Positions 7,885-15,326 of a stretch of DNA of 56,524 bases are shown here, in pieces; the stretch's first letter is position 1; each line of letters starts with the position of its first letter. Source of the DNA: an uncultured Eubacteriales bacterium (GTDB lineage Bacteria > Bacillota > Clostridia > Oscillospirales > Acutalibacteraceae); assembly GCA_900318495.1 (NCBI GenBank), contig ONLA01000007.1:1-56524 (forward strand), read 5' to 3'. The position numbers were made by a program, and so were the translations under genes. Under the pieces are notes generated by a model. That model was given only the letters and a program-made list of their open reading frames with translations, was not told the DNA's origin and made no database searches.

Positions 7885-8973
7885 TTGAAAAACGCGGGAA
7901 AATTTTTAAAAAGGATAAAAACGGGCTTCGCGCTGATGCTTGCGGCATTGGCGGTATTTTGCCTGTTGACAAGACTGCCGCAGGCGTTTGCCAACGGCGA
8001 CGACGCCGCGCTGGCTGCCGCGGCGTTTACGCTCAACGACGGAAAATACCGTGTGGAGGCAGGAACAGACGCTCCGCAAAGCGTTTCGGCGGCTGATAAA
8101 GAAGAGGAGGTCAAGCCTGCCGCAAATATGATACAGACCGAAACGCCCGAACGCGACAAAAGCGAGTACTATGACTCATACGGCAATCACGGAGGCGAGG
8201 CGGTTTACAGCGTCGGCGAAAAAACAATAACGAACGACGGAACTTATGTCGGCAATTTTTTCATAAAAAACCGTACCGGGCTTGACCTTGACTTTGAAAG
8301 CATACTGAAAACGCCGCTTACCTTCAGCGTAAAAAAGAACGCAAAAACTCCTCAGGTTTTGATTTACCACACCCACACCAGCGAAGCGTACCTTGACGAA
8401 AGCGTTGATTTTTACTACGAAAGCTATTATTCGCGCACTCAGAACGAAGCATTCAACGTTGTGGCGGTGGGCAACAAAATAACTCAGGTTTTGCAAAACC
8501 GCGGAATAAACACTCTGCACGACAAAACCGTTCACGATTCAACCTACGACGGTTCTTACGACAGAAGCGCGCAAACCGTGAACTCCGATCGCGGAAGGTA
8601 CAGTGAAATCAGCGTTGTGCTCGACATTCACCGTGACGCGCTCGGCACCGACGACAATAAGGTAAAGACGGTTTTTGAACACGACGGAAAAAAGGCGGCT
8701 CAGATAATGATTCTTGCCGGCTGCGACCCCAACAACGAACGCGGCTTTCAAAATTGGCAGAACAACTTAAGCTTTGCTCTTAAGCTTCAAAACAAGGCAG
8801 AGGAGCTTTACCCGGGAATGACGCGCCCGGTAAGCTTTGATTACTTTGCGTATAACGAGTACATATGCGACGGTTCGCTGCTGATTGAGGTCGGAACGGA
8901 CGCCAACTCGATTGACGAGGTGGAAACCACCGGTGAGCTGCTCGGCGAGGTGCTTGCGCAGGTGTTGCTGTGA
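7885..8973 (+). CDS. spoIIP: Stage II sporulation protein P (SpoIIP)
   Basis: SpoIIP is the membrane-anchored peptidoglycan amidase/endopeptidase that, with SpoIID and SpoIIM, thins septal peptidoglycan and drives engulfment of the forespore. The N-terminus is a single membrane anchor (FALMLAALAVFCLLTRL). An acidic, low-complexity stretch follows, then the catalytic domain with VLIYHTHTSEAY, VVLDIHRDAL and LLIEVGTDANS, whose His and Glu residues bind zinc. TTG 7885 was chosen because the resulting MKNAGKFLKR looks natural, with AGGTG 7 bases upstream; a GTG at 7876 is equally open but very close to AGGAG. It lies directly after gpr, probably in one sporulation transcript. Confidence 0.93.
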   Translation: MKNAGKFLKRIKTGFALMLAALAVFCLLTRLPQAFANGDDAALAAAAFTLNDGKYRVEAGTDAPQSVSAADKEEEVKPAANMIQTETPERDKSEYYDSYGNHGGEAVYSVGEKTITNDGTYVGNFFIKNRTGLDLDFESILKTPLTFSVKKNAKTPQVLIYHTHTSEAYLDESVDFYYESYYSRTQNEAFNVVAVGNKITQVLQNRGINTLHDKTVHDSTYDGSYDRSAQTVNSDRGRYSEISVVLDIHRDALGTDDNKVKTVFEHDGKKAAQIMILAGCDPNNERGFQNWQNNLSFALKLQNKAEELYPGMTRPVSFDYFAYNEYICDGSLLIEVGTDANSIDEVETTGELLGEVLAQVLL

Positions 8974-8999
8974 CGCGTCAAAAAAATTGCCGAATACTA

Positions 9000-9028
9000 T
9001 TGAAATAATGAGCTTTATTTGTTATAAT
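9000..9028 (+). promoter_or_regulatory. Sigma-A promoter upstream of the stalk protein and dusB
   Basis: TTGAAA (9000-9005) and TATAAT (9023-9028) are separated by exactly 17 bases, 50 bases before the ATG at 9078. Transcription would cover the stalk protein gene and the overlapping dusB. Confidence 0.7.
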
Positions 9029-9077
9029 CAATATATATGTGCGTACGCAAAACCAACGCGTCATAAGGATGTTCATT

Positions 9078-9593
9078 ATGAAGATGAAAAAAATTGGCAG
9101 ACTTTTATTCGCCGCGCTTTCTGCAGCGGTAATAATTTCGCTTTCCGCCGTTACGGCTTTTGCCGAGTCCGGTGTGACGGAGCAGATTGAAATTGTTGAC
9201 ACTCAGCCGCAGCCCGGTGATGAGCCTCAGACGGAGCCCGAGCCTGTTGTGACCGAGCCGGTGTATACCGAGCCGGAACCCGAGCCCGAGCCCCAAACCG
9301 AACCTGAGCCTCAAACCGAGCCGGAGGTTCAAACCGAGGCGCCGACCGAATACGTTGCTCCCGAAACCGAGTACAACGGCGGCGGTATGGTTGAAAATTA
9401 CACCTATAATCAGCAGCCAACCGAGTTTTTTGAACCGCCCACGCTGCCCAAAACCATTAGTAAAAAGACTTATTCCACCAATTACACCGCCGGCATTGTG
9501 TCGTGGGTTTGTGTCGGAGTCGGCATTATCGTTGTGGCAGCCGTGCTGATAAGCACCAAAGTAAGCGGCAGGGGAAGAACAGGCAGGATATGA
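9078..9593 (+). CDS. Membrane-anchored Pro/Glu-rich secreted stalk protein
   Basis: This 171-residue protein has three parts. A signal peptide (residues 1-28, ending TAFAES) is followed by an extended middle of repeated Glu-Pro/Thr units (TEPEPEPEPQTEPEP type, about 40-100) and a C-terminal transmembrane helix (GIVSWVCVGVGIIVVAAVLI) with a short basic Arg/Lys-rich tail inside the cell. The layout is that of a rigid, acidic extracellular spacer held in the membrane with no catalytic domain. I recognise no family. ATG 9078 sits 6 bases from AAGGATG; upstream in-frame starts would lengthen the signal peptide oddly. The stop codon overlaps the start of dusB by 4 bases, so the two are cotranscribed although a functional link is not obvious. 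Confidence 0.7.
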   Translation: MKMKKIGRLLFAALSAAVIISLSAVTAFAESGVTEQIEIVDTQPQPGDEPQTEPEPVVTEPVYTEPEPEPEPQTEPEPQTEPEVQTEAPTEYVAPETEYNGGGMVENYTYNQQPTEFFEPPTLPKTISKKTYSTNYTAGIVSWVCVGVGIIVVAAVLISTKVSGRGRTGRI

Positions 9594-10552
9594 TACCTAA
9601 AATCGGAAACGTAAAGCTTGCGTCGCGCGCTTTGCTTGCGCCAATGGCAGGTCTGACCGACCGCGCCTACCGCGAATTGTGTATGGAAAACGGCGCGGCT
9701 TACTGCGTAAGCGAAATGGTCAGCTCAAAGGCTCTTTCGTTTAACAGCAAAAAAAGCGAGGAGCTTATGCAAATATCGGACGCCGAACGCCCGTGCGGAA
9801 TTCAAATCTTCGGCGACGAACCAAAGTGTATGGCGGAGGCTGCGCTTCGCGCGGCTGAAAACCGTCCCGACATTATCGACATCAATATGGGCTGTCCCGC
9901 GCCGAAAATCAGCGGCAACGGCAGCGGCTGCGCCTTGATGAAAAATCCGCGGCTGTGCGGTGAAATCGTGCGGGCTGTGGTTAAGGAAAGTCCGGTGCCC
10001 GTCACCGTGAAAATCCGCAAGGGCTGGGACGACACCTGCGTTAACGCCGTAGAGGTCGCGAAAATCTGCGAACAGGCAGGCGCGGCGGCAATCACCGTTC
10101 ACGGCAGAACAAGACAGCAGTATTACAAGCCGTCTGTTGATTATGAAAGCATAAAACAGGTTAACGACGCCGTTAAAATTCCGGTTATAGCCAACGGAGA
10201 TATTGACAGCGCCCAAAAAGCCCGGGAGGTTATGGAGCTTACGGGCTGCAGCCTTGTTATGGTAGGCAGGGCGAGCATGGGCAATCCGTGGATTTTCAGT
10301 CAGATTAACGCTTACCTTGAAAATCCGGAAGCTCCGCTCCGATATCCTTCTCTTGACCAAAGGCTTGACACAATGGTGGCTCAGGTTGAAAAAATGGTTT
10401 TTTACAAGGGCGAATACATAGCCATACGCCAGGCGCGCAAGCTTGTCGCAGGCTACCTTAAAGGAATAAAGGGAGCCGCCGCGCTTAGAAACGAGGCAGG
10501 CAAAATGGAAACCCTCGGCGATTTAAAACGCCTGAGGAATAATATTATCTAA
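9590..10552 (+). CDS. dusB: tRNA-dihydrouridine synthase (DusB-type)
   Basis: FMN-dependent reductase that converts specific uridines in the D loop of tRNA to dihydrouridine, using NADPH. The 320-residue protein is a TIM barrel with the family signature: LAPMAGLTDRAYRELC at the N-terminus, the INMGCPAPKI block with the catalytic Cys, KIRKGWDD, the ITVHGRTRQQYY substrate/FMN segment and IANGDI. A short helical C-terminal domain follows. ATG 9590 overlaps the stop of the upstream stalk gene (ATGA), arguing for translational coupling. In many Firmicutes this gene lies in other operons, so its position here carries little functional meaning. Confidence 0.93.
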   Translation: MIPKIGNVKLASRALLAPMAGLTDRAYRELCMENGAAYCVSEMVSSKALSFNSKKSEELMQISDAERPCGIQIFGDEPKCMAEAALRAAENRPDIIDINMGCPAPKISGNGSGCALMKNPRLCGEIVRAVVKESPVPVTVKIRKGWDDTCVNAVEVAKICEQAGAAAITVHGRTRQQYYKPSVDYESIKQVNDAVKIPVIANGDIDSAQKAREVMELTGCSLVMVGRASMGNPWIFSQINAYLENPEAPLRYPSLDQRLDTMVAQVEKMVFYKGEYIAIRQARKLVAGYLKGIKGAAALRNEAGKMETLGDLKRLRNNII

Positions 10553-10563
10553 TAAAATGCTGA

Positions 10564-10601
10564 CAATCTTTGCGGTCTTTTTCCGCAATACTGCGTTGTC
10601 G
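10564..10601. repeat. Dispersed repeat, partial copy
   Basis: The block TTTGCGGTCT...TTTTCCGCAATACTGCGTTGTCG matches the left half of the inverted-repeat element at 53222-53336 almost base for base, so it is a partial copy of the same family. A GGGCGG/CCGCCC hairpin lies near 10656, just before glyA. Confidence 0.7.
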
Positions 10602-10706
10602 AATAAAATAAGCTAACCGCGAAAACGGCAGGGCTGTTTTCATCAGATAAATTAAAGGGCGGACAAGCACACCGCCCGGGTAATTTTAAAAAAGGGGAAG
10701 TTAAAA

Positions 10707-11963
10707 ATGAGTGAATTGACAAATATCGCCGCGCTTAACTACTTAAAGGAGTACGATCCCGCAGTCGGTAACGCAATGGAGGACGAGCTTAAAAGACAGC
10801 GCCGCAACCTTGAGCTTATCGCAAGCGAAAACATTGTTACCCCCGCGGTAATGGCGGCAATGGGAAGCCACCTCACAAACAAATACGCCGAGGGTTATCC
10901 CGGAAAGCGTTACTACGGCGGATGCCAGTGTGTTGACGTTGTAGAGGAAATCGCGCGTCAGCGCGCCTGCGAGCTTTTCGGAGCCGAGCACGCCAACGTT
11001 CAGCCCCATTCGGGTGCGCAGGCTAACACAGCCGTTTACTTCGCGATGCTTAATCCCGGTGACACCGTTATGGGTATGAACCTCAACGAAGGCGGGCACC
11101 TTACTCACGGTTCACCCGTTAACATTTCGGGTAAATACTACAACTTTGTTCCTTACGGAGTTGACAGTGAAACTCACCGTATCGACTATGACAAGGTTCT
11201 TGAAACCGCAAGGGAATGTAAGCCCAAGCTGATTGTTGCCGGCGCTTCCGCTTATCCCAGAATCATCGACTTTGCCAAGCTGCGTGAAATTGCCGACGAG
11301 GTTGGCGCTTACCTTATGGTTGATATGGCTCACATCGCAGGACTTGTGGCGGCAGGCGTTCATCCCAACCCCGTGCCCTACTGCGAATTTGTTACAACCA
11401 CCACGCACAAAACACTTCGCGGTCCCAGAGGCGGTCTTATTTTGTGCCGCGAGGAGTTCGCAAAGCAGATTGACAAGGCTATTTTCCCGGGTACGCAGGG
11501 CGGTCCTCTTATGCACACAATCGCCGCAAAGGCTGTTTGCTTCGGCGAGGCTTTAAAGCCCGAGTTTAAGGAATACGGCAAGCAGATTGTGGCAAACTGC
11601 AAGGCTCTTGCCGACGGACTTATGAAGCGCGGAGTAAAGCTTGTTTCGGGCGGCACCGACAACCATGTTATGCTGATTGACCTGCGCGACGCCGACGTAA
11701 CCGGCAAGGAGCTTGAAGCGCGTCTTGACGACTGCTACATCACCGTAAACAAGAACACAATCCCGGGCGAACCGCGTTCACCGTTTGTAACAAGCGGCGT
11801 CCGTATCGGTACAGCCGCAGTTACAACCAGAGGTCTTAAGGAAGACGATATGGAGCTTATCGCGGAGTACATCACCCTTGTTCTTAACGATTACGAAAAC
11901 AGCAGGGAAAAGGTAAGAGCAGGCGTAGAGGCAATCTGCAAAAAATATCCTCTTTACGAATAA
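10707..11963 (+). CDS. glyA: Serine hydroxymethyltransferase
   Basis: PLP enzyme of one-carbon metabolism: serine + THF gives glycine + 5,10-methylene-THF, the cofactor later used by ThyX for dTMP. The 418-residue length is normal for the family. Visible landmarks are [12 protein letters not shown] near the N-terminus, the [14 protein letters not shown] substrate loop, the [13 protein letters not shown] segment with the PLP-stacking residues, and the [13 protein letters not shown] motif whose Lys forms the Schiff base with PLP. ATG 10707 has AAAGGGGAAG upstream. It appears monocistronic, with a terminator after it. I saw no riboswitch in the 154-base leader, which instead carries a partial dispersed repeat and a GGGCGG hairpin. 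Confidence 0.97.
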   Translation: MSELTNIAALNYLKEYDPAVGNAMEDELKRQRRNLELIASENIVTPAVMAAMGSHLTNKYAEGYPGKRYYGGCQCVDVVEEIARQRACELFGAEHANVQPHSGAQANTAVYFAMLNPGDTVMGMNLNEGGHLTHGSPVNISGKYYNFVPYGVDSETHRIDYDKVLETARECKPKLIVAGASAYPRIIDFAKLREIADEVGAYLMVDMAHIAGLVAAGVHPNPVPYCEFVTTTTHKTLRGPRGGLILCREEFAKQIDKAIFPGTQGGPLMHTIAAKAVCFGEALKPEFKEYGKQIVANCKALADGLMKRGVKLVSGGTDNHVMLIDLRDADVTGKELEARLDDCYITVNKNTIPGEPRSPFVTSGVRIGTAAVTTRGLKEDDMELIAEYITLVLNDYENSREKVRAGVEAICKKYPLYE

Positions 11964-11972
11964 TCAATTATT

Positions 11973-12008
11973 GTAGGGGTCGGGCAAAACCGAACCCTAC
12001 ATTTTATT
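11973..12008 (+). terminator. Terminator after glyA
   Basis: GTAGGG-TCGG pairs with CCGA-CCCTAC around a GCAAAA loop, followed by ATTTTATT. Confidence 0.7.
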
Positions 12009-12145
12009 AAGGCAACACCGCACAATTCAATGCGCACGGCTTGCTTGAATATTATTCCGTCAGCTTGCCCAAAAAATCTCGGCAAGGCGTCAGCCTTACC
12101 TTGATCTGCGCAATCCGCACACCTGAATTATGCGGTATTGCCTTA
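12009..12145. repeat. Dispersed palindromic repeat, copy 2 (long form)
   Basis: It begins GGCAACACCGCACAATTCA and ends TTATGCGGTATTGCCTT, so its ends form an imperfect inverted repeat. The interior shares CTTGCCCAAAAAATCTCGGC with copy 6 (46467) and GGCGTCAGCCTTACCTTGAT with copies 1 and 6. Confidence 0.85.
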
Positions 12146-12178
12146 AACACAAAGCTTCGCTCATAAAAAGGTGATATT

Positions 12179-13453
12179 ATGAACAAACCGCTTGCCGACC
12201 GTTTCCGTCCGCAGTCGCTTGAGGATATCGTCGGTCAAAAGCACCTTATCGGCGAGGGAAAGCCGCTCAGAAAAATCATTGAGAGCGGAAACATACCAAA
12301 CCTGATATTTTACGGCCCTTCGGGAGTCGGAAAAACCACACTGGCAACCTATATCGCCAACAAAACAAACAAAATGCTGAAAAAGCTTAACGGTACAACA
12401 GCGTCAACCGCCGATATAAAGTCGGTTGTTTCGGAGCTCGGAACCTTTTCGGGCATAAACGGCATTTTGCTGTACCTTGACGAAATTCAGTATTTTAATA
12501 AAAAGCAGCAGCAAACTCTGCTTGAATACATCGAAAACGGCAGCATAACGCTCATAGCCTCAACCACCGAAAATCCGTATTTTTACGTCTATAACGCGAT
12601 TTTGAGCCGTTCAACCGTGTTTGAGTTCAAGACGGTTGAGCCTGAGGAGGTTGAAAAGGCGGTTTTGCGCGCGGCAAGGCTGCTCGGGGAGGAGCAGGGA
12701 CTTGAGATTGAAATTCCCCGGGAATGCGTAAGCAAAATAGCCTCAGGCTGCGGCGGCGACGTCAGAAAGGCGATGAACGCCGTTGAGCTTTCGGTGCTTG
12801 CGGCGGATTCCGACGGCAACAGGAGAATTGTCACGCCCGAAGCCGTTGAGCAGCTGGTGCAGAAAAGCTCTATGCGTTATGACAAGGACGGCGACGAGCA
12901 TTACGATATAGTATCCGCCTACCAAAAGAGTATGAGGGGCAGCGACCCGGACGCAGCCCTGCATTACCTTGCGAGGCTGCTCGAGGCGGGCGATTTGCCG
13001 AGCGCGTGCCGCAGACTTATGGTTTGTGCCTGCGAGGACGTGGGGCTTGCTTATCCGCAAATTATTCCGATTGTAAAAGCCTGCGTGGATATCGCCCAGG
13101 CGGTGGGCTTGCCCGAAGCGCGTATTCCGCTTGCCGACGCGGTTGTGCTGGTGTGCAGCGCGCCTAAATCAAACGCCGTTTACCTGGGAATTGACGCGGC
13201 GTTAAGCGACGTGAGAAAGGGCATAAGCGGACCTGTTCCCCGTCAGCTTCAAAACAAGCATTACGACGGCGAGGACAACCCGGACAAGGGACAGCATTAC
13301 CTTTATCCGCACGATTTTCCGAATCATTACACGCCTCAGCAGTATTTGCCCGACGCCATAAAGGACAGGGTGTATTACCGTCACGGCGACAACAAAACCG
13401 AACAGGCGTTTAAGGCGTACTGGGACAGAATAAAAAAAGGACGCGCGGATTGA
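12179..13453 (+). CDS. rarA: Replication-associated recombination protein A (RarA/MgsA AAA ATPase)
   Basis: AAA+ ATPase related to clamp-loader subunits that acts at stalled replication forks. The 424-residue protein opens with the typical PLADRFRPQSLEDIVGQKHL. Walker A (YGPSGVGKTT, about residues 46-55) and Walker B (LLYLDEIQYF) follow, then sensor residues (STTENPYF), and a C-terminal tetramerisation region with the conserved MRGSDPDAALHYLARLLEAG and the KHYDGEDNPD...YLYPHDFP signature that separates RarA from other AAA proteins. ATG 12179 is preceded by AAAAGGTG. It is flanked on both sides by dispersed repeats and is probably a single-gene unit. Confidence 0.95.
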   Translation: MNKPLADRFRPQSLEDIVGQKHLIGEGKPLRKIIESGNIPNLIFYGPSGVGKTTLATYIANKTNKMLKKLNGTTASTADIKSVVSELGTFSGINGILLYLDEIQYFNKKQQQTLLEYIENGSITLIASTTENPYFYVYNAILSRSTVFEFKTVEPEEVEKAVLRAARLLGEEQGLEIEIPRECVSKIASGCGGDVRKAMNAVELSVLAADSDGNRRIVTPEAVEQLVQKSSMRYDKDGDEHYDIVSAYQKSMRGSDPDAALHYLARLLEAGDLPSACRRLMVCACEDVGLAYPQIIPIVKACVDIAQAVGLPEARIPLADAVVLVCSAPKSNAVYLGIDAALSDVRKGISGPVPRQLQNKHYDGEDNPDKGQHYLYPHDFPNHYTPQQYLPDAIKDRVYYRHGDNKTEQAFKAYWDRIKKGRAD

Positions 13454-13467
13454 ACCGCGCGTTTTTT
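13441..13467 (+). terminator. Terminator overlapping the end of rarA
   Basis: ACGCGCGG pairs perfectly with CCGCGCGT around ATTGAA, followed by six T. The left arm is inside the last codons of rarA and the loop contains its TGA. Confidence 0.85.
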
Positions 13468-13491
13468 GCGTTTCGCGGAAAATGAACCGCT

Positions 13492-13597
13492 AAGGCGATA
13501 CCGCATAATTCAGGTGTGCGGATTGCGCAGCAAGATTTTTCGTCAGGTTGTACAAATAAATCAAGGTAAGGCTGACGCCTTGCCGAGATTTTTTGGT
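13492..13597. repeat. Dispersed palindromic repeat, copy 3 (inverted orientation)
   Basis: This is the reverse orientation of copies 1 and 4: GCATAATTCAGGTGTGCGGA, then GCAGCAAGATTTTTCGTCAG, then AAATAAATCAAGGTAAGGC. The opposite orientation shows that the element inserts both ways. Confidence 0.85.
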
Positions 13598-13688
13598 AAG
13601 TAAAAAGGTGTATTCCGTTGTTGAAAATTAACAAAAACGCACCTTGAATTTTGGCAGACGAAAAAATCTTTTATTCTAAAAAAGAAAA

Positions 13689-13717
13689 TTGATTTATTTA
13701 AACTATAGTATTATTAA
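13689..13717 (+). promoter_or_regulatory. Candidate promoter of the starch operon
   Basis: TTGATT (13689-13694) and TATTAA (13712-13717) are separated by 17 bases, about 66 bases before the ATG at 13784. No CcpA-like site is obvious. Confidence 0.4.
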
Positions 13718-13783
13718 AGGGTAAATACGGAGTAGTATTGTTTACTATCCGAATACATTTTTTAAGTTTGGAGGAACACTATT

Positions 13784-15313
13784 ATGGTAAAACATCAGCA
13801 CAAGGTTTTGTCCCTGATTCTGTGCGCGGCTTTGCTGTTTACCGCGCTGATGTGCGGCACAGTAAGCGCTTTTGCCGCGGCAGGCGATACTGTTTACGTT
13901 AGGCTGAACAACTCATGGTCAAATGTTTACTGTTATATGTGGACTGACGGCGACCAAAACGCCGCGTGGCCCGGTATTCAGATGACCAAGGTTTCGGACG
14001 GAGTTTACTCTTACACTCTGCCCAAGTCTTACGCCAACATTATTTTCAACAACGGAAGCGGCGGCAACGGCAATCAGACAAACGACATGGGTTATCCCGG
14101 CGCAGGACAGATTTATGACCTCAGCTCCGGTTCATGGTCAACCTATTCGGGCGGCAGCGTTACACCCACACAGGGAACAACCCCCGTTGTAAGTCCAACA
14201 ACTCCCGCTTCGGGCGGCGTAACGGTTTATCTTAAAAACACTGCCGGCTGGAGCAACCCCAATTGCTATATGTGGAACAGCGACAGCGACAAAAACGCAT
14301 CCTGGCCGGGCGTTACAATGACAAAGGTTGAGGACAACATTTATTCCTACACGGCTTCAAAGGAATATTCAGGCTGTATCTTCAACGGCAGCGGCGGCAG
14401 TCCCCAGACCTCTGACCTTACCACAATGAACGGTCAGATTTATGACAACTCAACCAACACATGGTCTGTTTACGACACAAGCCCCATTCAGGTTAAGTCG
14501 TATTCCGCGGATCCCGACAGCTCTGTTTATGTAGGCACAACAGTTGATTTGACCGCGAACGCAGTAAGCTCAAGCGGCACTGTTGTTTACAAGTTCAGCG
14601 TAACAAACGCTTCGGGCGCTACTTCGCAAATCGCCCAGAATTACACAGGCGCTGCTTCGTGGACTCCCACAGCTACAGGCAACTACACAATCACATTTGA
14701 CTTTTCAGACACAGCCGGCAACACCAATTCGCGTACAATGAAGATTAATGTTGAAAGCGACGCTTCGCTTGTTAAGCCTATAATCAAGAGCGTAGTTCCC
14801 GGCAATCTCAATATGGTTAAACGCAATGTTTCCGCGACCGTTTCGGTTAACGCGGGCGGCGGAAAAACCGGCACCAACCTTTTGTTCTACAAGTATATCG
14901 TTAAGGATCCCAACGGTGTTTCAAACACACCTTATTACACCCTTAGCAGCACATACAGCTTTACCCCCACAATGCTCGGTAAGTACACTGTAGAGGTATT
15001 TGTTCAGGCTTCGGACAACACAACCGTTAACAAGACCTACACTTATACAGCTACCGACAGCGACGTTACGGCACCCACAAATGTTACAACACCTGAAGTG
15101 GTTCCCACTTCGCCCACATCCGCAACAGGTTATCAGGTAGGCGACGTTAATATGGACGGCGCGGTTAACGTTAAGGACGCAACCTACATTCAGAAGTACA
15201 TCGCTAAATATGTGGGATACCTTGACATCAACGTTGAACTCGGCGACGTTACAGGCGACGGCGTTGTAACCATTAAGGACTCAACCGCGATACAGAGAAT
15301 GATTAATATGTAA
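13784..15313 (+). CDS. Secreted dockerin protein with two starch-binding-like (CBM26-type) modules
   Basis: A 509-residue exported protein. After the signal peptide (to about residue 31, AFAAA) come two homologous modules (about 34-125 and 146-230). Each has VYV/LKN, a Cys-Tyr-Met-Trp core, WPG(I/V)xMTKV and a GQIYD...WS-Y ending, the pattern of starch-binding family 26 modules that grip alpha-glucan through stacked aromatics. Two Ig/triple-Tyr-like modules (about 236-425) serve as spacers, then a dockerin (GDVNMDGAVNVKDA and GDVTGDGVVTIKDS). It has no catalytic domain, so its likely role is to hold starch to a cohesin-bearing scaffold, similar in concept to the Sas proteins of R. bromii. GGAGGAAC precedes ATG 13784. 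The amylase gene starts 13 bases after the stop, so the two are an operon. Confidence 0.88.
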   Translation: MVKHQHKVLSLILCAALLFTALMCGTVSAFAAAGDTVYVRLNNSWSNVYCYMWTDGDQNAAWPGIQMTKVSDGVYSYTLPKSYANIIFNNGSGGNGNQTNDMGYPGAGQIYDLSSGSWSTYSGGSVTPTQGTTPVVSPTTPASGGVTVYLKNTAGWSNPNCYMWNSDSDKNASWPGVTMTKVEDNIYSYTASKEYSGCIFNGSGGSPQTSDLTTMNGQIYDNSTNTWSVYDTSPIQVKSYSADPDSSVYVGTTVDLTANAVSSSGTVVYKFSVTNASGATSQIAQNYTGAASWTPTATGNYTITFDFSDTAGNTNSRTMKINVESDASLVKPIIKSVVPGNLNMVKRNVSATVSVNAGGGKTGTNLLFYKYIVKDPNGVSNTPYYTLSSTYSFTPTMLGKYTVEVFVQASDNTTVNKTYTYTATDSDVTAPTNVTTPEVVPTSPTSATGYQVGDVNMDGAVNVKDATYIQKYIAKYVGYLDINVELGDVTGDGVVTIKDSTAIQRMINM

Positions 15314-15326
15314 TTTAGGTGAAACT

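Noticed and set aside
10553-10706. Possible riboswitch upstream of glyA
   Set aside because: The region is explained by a partial dispersed repeat and one short GC hairpin; I recognised no conserved glycine, THF or SAM aptamer core.
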